Source: a virus. From it: 20,342 nucleotides of DNA. Of this stretch, positions 1 to 4,906 are shown in pieces. Made by a program: the position numbers and the translations under genes. Each line of letters starts with the position of its first letter. Positions within the stretch are counted from its first letter, which is position 1. The stretch lies in IMG/VR virus record IMGVR_UViG_3300006810_000546, positions 1-20,342 of that record, one strand, 5' to 3'. Under the pieces are notes generated by a model. It had not been told where the DNA came from. It was given only the letters and a program-made list of their open reading frames with translations, and ran no database searches.

Positions 1-92
1 AGGATGCCTTAAACCAGCCCTGATGTGCCACCATAAGCACAATGCCTACTGTTCTTGAACGCCCAGTTTGTGGGTGAGAAGTGGCCCCTCAC

Positions 93-130
93 ACACAGGT
101 TCAATGGCATATAGGTATAGAAACCTGTGT
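93..130. repeat. Inverted repeat, 9-bp arms with 20-base loop
   Basis: ACACAGGTT at 93-101 is the exact reverse complement of AACCTGTGT at 122-130, so either strand could fold a 9-bp stem with a 20-base loop. It lies just downstream of the last minus-strand gene, which ends at 199. There is no T-run after the stem, so it is not a standard intrinsic terminator. The loop contains GGCATATAGG (106-115), which recurs at 1497-1506 in the control region. It may be an RNA 3' end structure or a protein-binding site. In the rest of 1-198 I see no convincing gene. Confidence 0.5.
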
Positions 131-198
131 CTTTGAATGGCTCGCTTGCTTTAGGAGTAAGTTGGGGCCTGCCATCCACAATTATTTATTACTTGGCT

Positions 199-546
199 CT
201 ACTGCCCCAACACAATCAGATTGTTCAACACATACGCTCCCTGCGTCGCTATCCAACTGTTCTGCCACTTGCTCCGCCACTTCGCTGGTATGATCTCTTC
301 AGTGATGTGCTGTTGTAGTAGGTTCCTTGCTATGAAGAATCCAATCACTGTGTGTGGTTCTGGTGCTGTGCCCAGGATCCAACTGCTCTCTTTGATGCCC
401 TTGCTCACACCAATGATGGTTGTGACAGCATCAGCCATTGTGAGGCTGTGGAATATTTTCTGCTTACGCTGTTCACCTTCAGTGAGTTCTTGGCTGTGTG
501 CGGTGCTGATCAACAGCATCAGCACCATTGTGATACGCTTGATCAC
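199..546 (-). CDS. Small exported/membrane protein, DUF5658-like
   Basis: This is a 115-residue protein of unknown function. The first 18 residues look like a signal peptide: MIKR, then a hydrophobic core, ending STAHSQ. Three more hydrophobic stretches follow, around residues 36-48, 66-80 and 103-114. The pattern D-A-V-T-T near 39-43, a central Pro-containing loop and V-L-N-N near 106-109 recall small membrane proteins of the DUF5658 kind (D-x-x-T-T, then E-x-N-P, then a late Asn pair), but the match is by eye. It starts with GTG, which overlaps the TGA stop of the upstream gene as GTGA, so translation is probably coupled. An internal ATG at 528 is a weaker alternative. It is the second gene of a two-gene unit driven from the control region. 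Confidence 0.75.
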   Translation of the reverse strand: MIKRITMVLMLLISTAHSQELTEGEQRKQKIFHSLTMADAVTTIIGVSKGIKESSWILGTAPEPHTVIGFFIARNLLQQHITEEIIPAKWRSKWQNSWIATQGAYVLNNLIVLGQ

Positions 547-1349
547 GCCACCTGCTTCTTTTTGATGTGGTCATAACTCCAACTCCATCTCGCCATATGG
601 TGGTCATACAGTCCAGCACTCAGGCGATAGATCTCTGACTCAATCCGCTTGACCTCCTGCCAATGCCTTTCATACTCCGCCCTCTCTTTTAGATCTGCCT
701 CGCTGTGGCTTTTCTTGTTTTGCTTGGCCTGTGCCATTGCGGCGTTGGCCTGTGCCACATACTGCTTGTTGTAGGTGTCAAGCACCTGTGTGATCACTGT
801 GCTGTCGCCCTTGCTTTTCTTTTTCAACTTGGCCTTGCTCAACTGACCTGTGTCTGTGAGGTATTTCAGTATGCCCAGTTTTTCAGCCACATCCTGCCAA
901 CTGTCTGTGTGTGCCCTTGAGTTGGCACCATTGGTCTTGGCGATCCTGTCCACCGCTGGCCTGTGTTGCTCCATCTTGGCCTGTGCCTGTTTTCTCTGCT
1001 GTGCCAACTGCTCCACTTGGTCCTTGTTGCTGTCCGCCCATTCAACCAACTGCTGTTCCCAACGCTCATAGGCCCCATTGATGTAGCCATCCTTGCCAAA
1101 TCCCAGCGAGTGTGAGGCGTCATTGTCGCCAAAGAACTCAATCTTGCTGTGTGCGATCAACTCATCCGCCTTGGCCCATAATTCTGGGCTGTAGTGTTTT
1201 CTGTAATGCTCCTGGCTCCACTTGATGTGCCTGTCATACTGCCTCCTCAGTGAGTCGCTGAGTTGTGAGAGGTCCTTGACCTCAAGTGGCCCGCCACCAT
1301 TGTGTGACTTGATGGTTATGCCACCCTTGTACTCTATGTCTGTGCTCAT
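543..1349 (-). CDS. Hypothetical protein, helical and highly charged
   Basis: This is a 268-residue soluble-looking protein that I do not recognise. It has no signal peptide or membrane segment. It is rich in Gln, Lys, Glu, Trp and His. Long helical or coiled-coil stretches lie roughly at residues 85-140 and 190-250, and a lysine block (KLKKKSKG) sits near 175. I chose the ATG at 1349 because AAGGAG lies 8 bases upstream. A further ATG at 1388 has no ribosome site and falls inside the promoter, so it is rejected. The gene sits immediately downstream of a near-consensus sigma70-type promoter, apart from the structural operon, which suggests expression by host RNA polymerase at a different time from the virion genes. 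It could be an internal virion protein or a host-interaction protein; nothing in the sequence decides. Confidence 0.8.
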   Translation of the reverse strand: MSTDIEYKGGITIKSHNGGGPLEVKDLSQLSDSLRRQYDRHIKWSQEHYRKHYSPELWAKADELIAHSKIEFFGDNDASHSLGFGKDGYINGAYERWEQQLVEWADSNKDQVEQLAQQRKQAQAKMEQHRPAVDRIAKTNGANSRAHTDSWQDVAEKLGILKYLTDTGQLSKAKLKKKSKGDSTVITQVLDTYNKQYVAQANAAMAQAKQNKKSHSEADLKERAEYERHWQEVKRIESEIYRLSAGLYDHHMARWSWSYDHIKKKQVA

Positions 1350-1366
1350 ATGTTTTTCTCCTTTGT

Positions 1367-1380
1367 TATACTTCAGTATA
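1367..1380. promoter_or_regulatory. Palindrome over the leftward -10 box, candidate operator
   Basis: TATACTTCAGTATA is a perfect 6-bp inverted repeat with a 2-base centre. It overlaps the -10 box (1375-1380) of the leftward promoter and precedes the AAGGAG site of the 543-1349 gene. A protein bound here would block RNA polymerase, so a repressor operator is the simplest reading. This is inferred from position and symmetry only; no repressor gene is visible in the window. Confidence 0.5.
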
Positions 1381-1402
1381 GCACACATCTAAACAGCGTC
1401 AA
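1375..1402 (-). promoter_or_regulatory. Leftward sigma70-like promoter
   Basis: On the minus strand, TTGACG (1397-1402) and TATACT (1375-1380) are separated by 16 bases. Each hexamer matches the sigma70 consensus at five of six positions. It reads directly into the 543-1349 gene with a short leader carrying AAGGAG. This is the best host-type promoter in the window and lies back to back with a rightward promoter at 1441-1468. Confidence 0.65.
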
Positions 1403-1440
1403 CCACCTAAAAATGCCATAAAATGGGGGTTTTTTGGGCC

Positions 1441-1468
1441 TTGATCCACATTTTGTGGGGTCTATAAT
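1441..1468 (+). promoter_or_regulatory. Rightward sigma70-like promoter with internal dyad
   Basis: On the plus strand, TTGATC (1441-1446) and a perfect TATAAT (1463-1468) are spaced by 16 bases. CCACATTTTGTGG (1446-1458) is a 5-bp inverted repeat lying inside the spacer, where an operator could act. A related dyad, CCATAAAATGG, lies at 1416-1426 between the two divergent promoters. The promoter would drive the long leader and the plus-strand gene at 1912-2460. Confidence 0.55.
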
Positions 1469-1475
1469 GCTGTTG

Positions 1476-1483
1476 TATAAATA
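1476..1483 (+). promoter_or_regulatory. TATAAATA box, late-promoter-like
   Basis: An exact TATAAATA lies just downstream of the rightward promoter. The octamer is the T4-type late promoter consensus. The only other copy I found is on the minus strand, upstream of the scaffold gene (14992-14999). Both are intergenic and point toward a gene. The resemblance to T4 is by sequence only; no T4-like late sigma gene is in the window, and the box could also serve as a simple -10 element. Confidence 0.35.
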
Positions 1484-1625
1484 ACAGTACATTTTAGGCA
1501 TATAGGCATCATCAGGCACACATAACAGCAACACAAATTTACAAGAGTTCACAACACCCTCTGATTGTTGAGCCCTGCTGTAGGCGGCACTGTTAGGTAA
1601 GGACAGTATAAACAAATGGACAGTT

Positions 1626-1784
1626 ATGCTGGCACATTTTGGTGACTTTTGTGTGTCAGGTCACAAGGGCTTGGACTCCAAGTCTCACACAGCACACCTG
1701 TGGTCCTTGTGGGCGGAAGTTGGCGATTGCGAGAGCAAGTCTGTTGGATATGAGAACCCTCAACAGTTAAAGGCGTGGATGTAG
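1626..1784 (+). CDS. Possible small ORF, 52 residues, doubtful
   Basis: An ATG-to-TAG frame encodes 52 residues, with no recognisable family. In its favour, codon use resembles that of the phage genes: AAG for all lysines, and CAC, CTG and TTG common. It also lies on the same strand as the next gene. Against it, no good ribosome site precedes the ATG; the nearest AAGGA is more than 20 bases upstream. It has two Cys and several His but no metal-binding spacing that I would trust. It could be part of an RNA leader instead. Confidence 0.25.
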   Translation: MLAHFGDFCVSGHKGLDSKSHTAHLWSLWAEVGDCESKSVGYENPQQLKAWM

Positions 1785-1854
1785 TGTGCTTCACTGAGTG
1801 ATCTTTTGGTATTTTGCTAAAAGTTTCACTTGCCCAAAGGGAAGGAGGAGAAAT

Positions 1855-1876
1855 AAAAAGGACGCCAGTCCTTTTT
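1855..1876. terminator. Bidirectional hairpin terminator
   Basis: AAAAAGGAC (1855-1863), loop GCCA, GTCCTTTTT (1868-1876) is a perfect 9-bp stem with A5/T5 flanks, so each strand reads as a hairpin ending in a T-run. On the plus strand it would end or attenuate transcripts from the 1441-1468 promoter before the 1912 gene. On the minus strand it would stop structural-operon transcription before it enters the control region. A purine tract containing AAGGAGG precedes it. Confidence 0.55.
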
Positions 1877-1895
1877 GGACTGATGTAATCAGTCC
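1877..1895. repeat. Second hairpin, overlapping an alternative fold
   Basis: GGACTGAT, GTA, ATCAGTCC forms a perfect 8-bp stem with a 3-base loop, directly abutting the terminator hairpin. AGTCC at 67-71 of this block (1867-1871) could instead pair with GGACT at 1877-1881 across five T residues, disrupting both flanking stems. The two states are mutually exclusive, as in attenuators. The ATG of the plus-strand gene follows 16 bases after the stem. Confidence 0.45.
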
Positions 1896-1911
1896 CTTGT
1901 AAATATCACAA

Positions 1912-2460
1912 ATGGCAAAGTTGATCTCAAGCGACAGTTGTATGATATGGTGGTCAGGACCCAGTGTGCGGGAATCAATCCGCAAGTTGCCCAAGTTCCA
2001 CACAGAGATTGGCTGTAATCACATTGAAACCTATAGACCTGTTGACACAGTGGTGGCCTATGACAGGCCCATTGTCACACAACTCAACAAACAGGGACTC
2101 ACACCAGGTGTTGGCTACTACACACAAAGTGTCTGGAGCACCACAGGATGGCGACACATCCCCCACATAGACAAGCACTACAACCAGATACACTGCTCAG
2201 GCACCCTGGCTGTGGAGGTGGCCATCAGGCTGGGACACACCAATCTGCTGATAGCGGGTGCTGACTGGGACAACACCAATGATTCACTACAGCAGGCACA
2301 CTATGAATTCAGGGGACACAAACCCAACAAGATGCCAGAGCGTAAGCGGGCGTGGTTGGTCAGGGTCAGCACCAGGTGTTCAATAACCTGGGTACACCCC
2401 AAGCCCAAGGCCTGGATGGCTGAGCACATCACGCCTGATCAGTTGCTCAATCAGTTATAG
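1912..2460 (+). CDS. Putative Rossmann-fold transferase, DUF115/sialyltransferase-like
   Basis: This is a 182-residue cytosolic protein and the only clear plus-strand gene. The N-terminal part has a strand followed by W-W-S-G-P-S (residues 13-18). The middle has C-S-G-T-L-A-V-E-V-A-I-R-L-G (about 93-106), followed by a hydrophobic strand ending in A-G-A-D-W (about 113-117). A Gly-Pro-Ser near the start plus S/T-G-x-x-A-x-x-x-A-x-x-L-G and a strand ending in G-x-D is what I know from DUF115/MAF proteins and family-42 sialyltransferases, so a sugar or nucleotide-sugar transferase is possible. The assignment is weak. Codon use and CA-rich coding-strand composition match the other genes, flipped in strand. 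There is no Shine-Dalgarno before the ATG, but an in-frame TAA 12 bases upstream forces the start to be here or later. It converges on and overlaps the next gene's 3' end by 6 bases. Confidence 0.8.
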   Translation: MAKLISSDSCMIWWSGPSVRESIRKLPKFHTEIGCNHIETYRPVDTVVAYDRPIVTQLNKQGLTPGVGYYTQSVWSTTGWRHIPHIDKHYNQIHCSGTLAVEVAIRLGHTNLLIAGADWDNTNDSLQQAHYEFRGHKPNKMPERKRAWLVRVSTRCSITWVHPKPKAWMAEHITPDQLLNQL

Positions 2461-2688
2461 GCACTGTCTCTGGTTGCGGTGGCACACGCCACAGTTGATG
2501 TTGCGGGTCTTTGATCTGTGGACAAAGGTGATTGACAGGCACTGGTCACAGAACTGATCGCCCTTGAGGGCACACCTGGTCCGCTTGGTGTTGGGCCTCT
2601 CCCAACCTGGCATCATATTCTTCCTGTTGGCTGGTCGCCACTGATAGCCCAGTTCAAGGAGGCGTCGCTCAAAGTCCTCTGATCTCAC
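2455..2688 (-). CDS. Small four-cysteine zinc-ribbon protein
   Basis: This is a 77-residue basic protein with a GTG start. Cysteines at 47, 50, 66 and 69 form C-x2-C-x15-C-x2-C, the spacing of a zinc ribbon; C39 and C76 are extra. The N-terminal 35 residues are charged and contain two Trp. Zinc ribbons of this size usually bind nucleic acid or a protein partner, so a regulatory or DNA-binding role is possible, but I recognise no specific family. It is the last gene of the leftward structural run, with 24 bases between it and the holin-like gene. There is no convincing ribosome site before the GTG, so the start is the least certain part. Its stop is 6 bases inside the converging plus-strand gene. 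Confidence 0.65.
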   Translation of the reverse strand: MRSEDFERRLLELGYQWRPANRKNMMPGWERPNTKRTRCALKGDQFCDQCLSITFVHRSKTRNINCGVCHRNQRQCL

Positions 2689-2712
2689 AAAATTATGTAT
2701 TGGTAAATGTGG

Positions 2713-2874
2713 TTAGCCCCACATCAATTTGAAACTGATGCCCAACAGGAAGAAGATTATGGTGTAGAGTAGCCATTCATTCCGCTTGATCCTGCTGTCC
2801 ATATGTGAGAGGTGGTTGTCCATCAGCAGGTTGATCTTGTCCTCCAGTCGCTGAATCCTCTCCTTCAGGGTCAT
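2713..2874 (-). CDS. 53-residue holin/XhlA-like membrane protein
   Basis: Residues 1-30 are an amphipathic, charged helix (L-x-x-R-I-x-x-L-E-x-K-I pattern, then N-H-L-x-H-M). Residues 34-50 are a single hydrophobic transmembrane segment beginning with E-W-L-L-Y and ending in a short tail. A coiled-coil N-terminus with a C-terminal anchor, and the NHLxHM-x2-R-x2-R-x-x-W layout, are typical of XhlA-type proteins, which cooperate with holins in lysis. The start overlaps the upstream stop as TAATG, with GGGAG just upstream. No endolysin lies in this window, so the lysis role is inferred; it could also be a virion-associated membrane protein. Confidence 0.75.
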   Translation of the reverse strand: MTLKERIQRLEDKINLLMDNHLSHMDSRIKRNEWLLYTIIFFLLGISFKLMWG

Positions 2875-3308
2875 TATGCCACTATGCTCCCATCAACCAC
2901 TGATCTCCACTGGCCCGCTGAGTAATAACACAACACGCCCTGTGCGGCTGAGTCACCACCATCTGAACAGAAAGCCATCATACCATCAGCGGGTGAGCCT
3001 ATGGCCCCCAACTGTGCCACTGTCTGTGGTGTGAGTCTGATGATGTTTTCAACTGTGACCACTGATGTGTCTGGGTCCAGCGTGAGGTTGTTGCCTGAAC
3101 TGGAATTTATCTCATCTGGTATCTGTGCGGCTGATATCTTGCTTGAGGCATCCAATCCCGCCACCCCTGATGCTTGGTTCCTGCCATCTATCACATTGGC
3201 CAATTCATCCAGTGCTGTCTTGAGGTTGGCCCTCGCCGCCGCTGGTGAATCTGTTGAACTGTCTAAGTTGGTTACATCAATGTTTGAACTGTTTGCTGGC
3301 CACGCCAT
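2874..3308 (-). CDS. Small tail-fibre-like structural protein
   Basis: This is a 144-residue protein. The N-terminus (I-D-V-T-N-L-D at 10-16, then S-P-A-A-A-R-A-N-L near 22-30) is a motif I associate with the N-terminal region of tail fibre and appendage proteins in aquatic phages. The C-terminal third (around residues 90-144) has the pattern of a short fibre module: a strand, then G-x-P-A-D-G-M-M-A-F-C, then Y-Y-S-A-G-Q-W-R-S-V. It starts at an ATG with AAGGAG 8 bases upstream. It follows the LamG fibre and precedes the holin-like gene, so it is probably a virion surface or fibre-tip component. It is small for a fibre, and a trimeric cap or a chaperone-type partner is an alternative. Confidence 0.7.
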   Translation of the reverse strand: MAWPANSSNIDVTNLDSSTDSPAAARANLKTALDELANVIDGRNQASGVAGLDASSKISAAQIPDEINSSSGNNLTLDPDTSVVTVENIIRLTPQTVAQLGAIGSPADGMMAFCSDGGDSAAQGVLCYYSAGQWRSVVDGSIVA

Positions 3309-3336
3309 AAGTTTTCTCCTTGTTGTTTGTATTTAA

Positions 3337-3420
3337 TCATTTCAGGTCCCGCTTGATCCATTCTATCCAGAGCCACATTATGGCTATGAACACAATCAAA
3401 CCAATCACCAACCAAATCAT
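3337..3420 (-). CDS. 27-residue single-pass membrane peptide
   Basis: The peptide is a hydrophobic helix at residues 1-19 (M-I-W-L-V-I-G-L-I-V-F-I, then A-I-M-W-L-W) followed by the charged tail E-W-I-K-R-D-L-K. GGAG lies 7 bases before the ATG, and an in-frame TAA 12 bases upstream (the fibre gene's stop) fixes the start. Codons (AAG, ATC, GAC, CTG) match neighbouring genes. It sits in a 124-base gap between two fibre genes that would otherwise look empty. The positive-tailed single helix resembles very small phage membrane proteins such as pinholin or spanin-like peptides, but its identity is unknown. Confidence 0.7.
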   Translation of the reverse strand: MIWLVIGLIVFIAIMWLWIEWIKRDLK

Positions 3421-3432
3421 ACACCTGCTCCA

Positions 3433-4905
3433 TTATCCTTCTATTATGTTGCCATTTGAGTCTGAACTCAAGGCCCTGAGGCCCACAACCTGTAGTGCCA
3501 CATCAGCGTCCACAACCTGGCCTGAACTCCTGTAGATGGCGTATCTGGCCTGTGTGTTGTCTGTGAGGGCACCCACTGTGATAACTGGGACATTGGTCTG
3601 CCCTGGCGTGACATTGGAGGTCTGTCCTGTTAGCAGGAACTGGGTGTTTGAATCCAATATTGGTTCCGCCCCTGATATGTTATCAAAGTTTGGCCCCCCT
3701 GGGCTACCAGGTGCCCTGAATATGTCTGAGATCCTGAAATCATCTATGTAGAAGTTGCCCACTGTGGCGTTGCCCCCAAGGTCACCAAGCCTCATTGTGG
3801 CTGTGCTGATGTCCTGTGTGTAGGAACCCGCTGAAACTGTGCCAATGTTGTGGAACTTGAACTTGAGTGTGCCATTGTCCCTGGCCACTTTGAACTGATA
3901 CCAATCGCTTGAAGGGCCGCCACCTTGAACAAATGTTCCTGTTGAAGTCCAAGTTGAACCATTTAGGCTGTATTCTATCTCAAGGTTACCATTGGCTGTG
4001 CCAGTCCTCAGGTAGATGTCTGTGCCCGCTGTGTCAAGGTGGAAGAAATAGGGCGAATGGGCGTAGTTGGGCGGAGAACTGATGCCATCCAACCAGGTCT
4101 GCTTCACTGGTTTGTACCAGAAATCTATCTGGAAGTCACCTGTTGTGATGCCTGTGCTGGACATACTGAATGTTAAGTTATCATCTGTGTCTGTGAGTGC
4201 TGATCCTGTGTTGTCATTGAACCTGAGTGCGGCTGGTTCATACTTGTACACATCCTCCACAGCATCAACACCACCTGAATTTGTGATTGTTATAGCGTTG
4301 TCTGACCTGTCGCCAATGCCTGTGACCAAAAGCGGTGTGCTGTCATCTGTGTCCACCAGTCTGGCGTGTCCATTCACTGCCAGTATCTTTGAATAGGTGT
4401 TCGCCAGTGTGGGATACCTCATCTCTGTGGTACCATTGTGTAGTGTGCTGGATTCCTGGAAGAATTCAGATTGTGTCCTTGAACTCAGCGTGGTGTTGAC
4501 CTTGTTCAGTTGTGCCTGTCCCACTGATGATGAGAACACCTCCACCTTGAACTGGAAGTACCTGCCATAGATCGCGGACAGCGACAGGTTTTTCTGGGCA
4601 TCTATGCCAGGATCACCTGTGATGAAGTCACTGGGTTGTGTCTCTGAAGAGAACACCTTGATGTTGACATCCCCCACAGCGTCCACTGTACATAGAGGGT
4701 TCACCCAGGCCTTTGAGCCAAAATCTATAATGTTGGTGAAGTACTCAATGTCAGGTGTGGCATCACCAATGCCACTGAGGCTTCCAAAGTTCACTGATCC
4801 CTGTTGCCAATCTGTGTAATCCGCCCAGGTCTCTGTTGAGAGTTCATCCCAGGTGTATTCAACTATCTTTAATGATTGATCTGTGCTGTCAAAATAACTG
4901 GCCAT
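3433..4905 (-). CDS. Tail fibre / receptor-binding protein with LamG-like domain
   Basis: This is a 490-residue protein. Residues 1-160 are a beta-rich N-terminal region that probably attaches to the tail tip. Residues about 225-410 look like a concanavalin A/LamG-type jelly roll: F-S-M-S followed by F-Q-I-D-F-W-Y-K-P, an F-H-L-D strand, I-Y-L-R-T-G, then W-Y-Q-F-K-V-A-R-D-N-G-T, and a closing F-Y-I-D-D-F-R-I-S. Such domains in phage fibres commonly bind host surface sugars. The remaining 80 residues are a beta-rich C-terminal part. AGGAGG lies 5 bases before the ATG, inside the last codons of the J-like gene, and the two genes are 1 base apart. Its position right after the tail tip gene supports host recognition. 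Confidence 0.8.
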   Translation of the reverse strand: MASYFDSTDQSLKIVEYTWDELSTETWADYTDWQQGSVNFGSLSGIGDATPDIEYFTNIIDFGSKAWVNPLCTVDAVGDVNIKVFSSETQPSDFITGDPGIDAQKNLSLSAIYGRYFQFKVEVFSSSVGQAQLNKVNTTLSSRTQSEFFQESSTLHNGTTEMRYPTLANTYSKILAVNGHARLVDTDDSTPLLVTGIGDRSDNAITITNSGGVDAVEDVYKYEPAALRFNDNTGSALTDTDDNLTFSMSSTGITTGDFQIDFWYKPVKQTWLDGISSPPNYAHSPYFFHLDTAGTDIYLRTGTANGNLEIEYSLNGSTWTSTGTFVQGGGPSSDWYQFKVARDNGTLKFKFHNIGTVSAGSYTQDISTATMRLGDLGGNATVGNFYIDDFRISDIFRAPGSPGGPNFDNISGAEPILDSNTQFLLTGQTSNVTPGQTNVPVITVGALTDNTQARYAIYRSSGQVVDADVALQVVGLRALSSDSNGNIIEG

Positions 4906-4906
4906 C

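Larger units (their letters stand above)
1469..1911 (+). other. Long untranslated leader or small-RNA region
   Basis: About 440 bases separate the rightward promoter from the ATG at 1912. This is very long for a phage whose genes otherwise touch or overlap. It contains the TATAAATA box, a possible 52-codon ORF (1626-1784), a purine-rich tract with an unused AAGGAGG (around 1836-1862) and two adjacent hairpins (1855-1895). I see no tRNA fold or T-loop. It may be a noncoding RNA ending at the 1855-1876 hairpin, a regulatory 5' leader, or the remains of small genes. Confidence 0.4.

Noticed and set aside
1373-1615. Minus-strand 80-codon frame across the control region
   Set aside because: It has no ribosome site and covers the divergent promoters and their dyads; the translation has no family-like pattern.
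1616-1800. tRNA-like or tmRNA-like RNA gene
   Set aside because: No T-loop consensus, cloverleaf or terminal CCA could be built on either strand.
3272-3433. 53-codon ORF starting in a TAATG at the fibre stop
   Set aside because: It overlaps two better genes, its codon use is unlike the phage, and the 27-residue membrane ORF in another frame explains the same DNA better.
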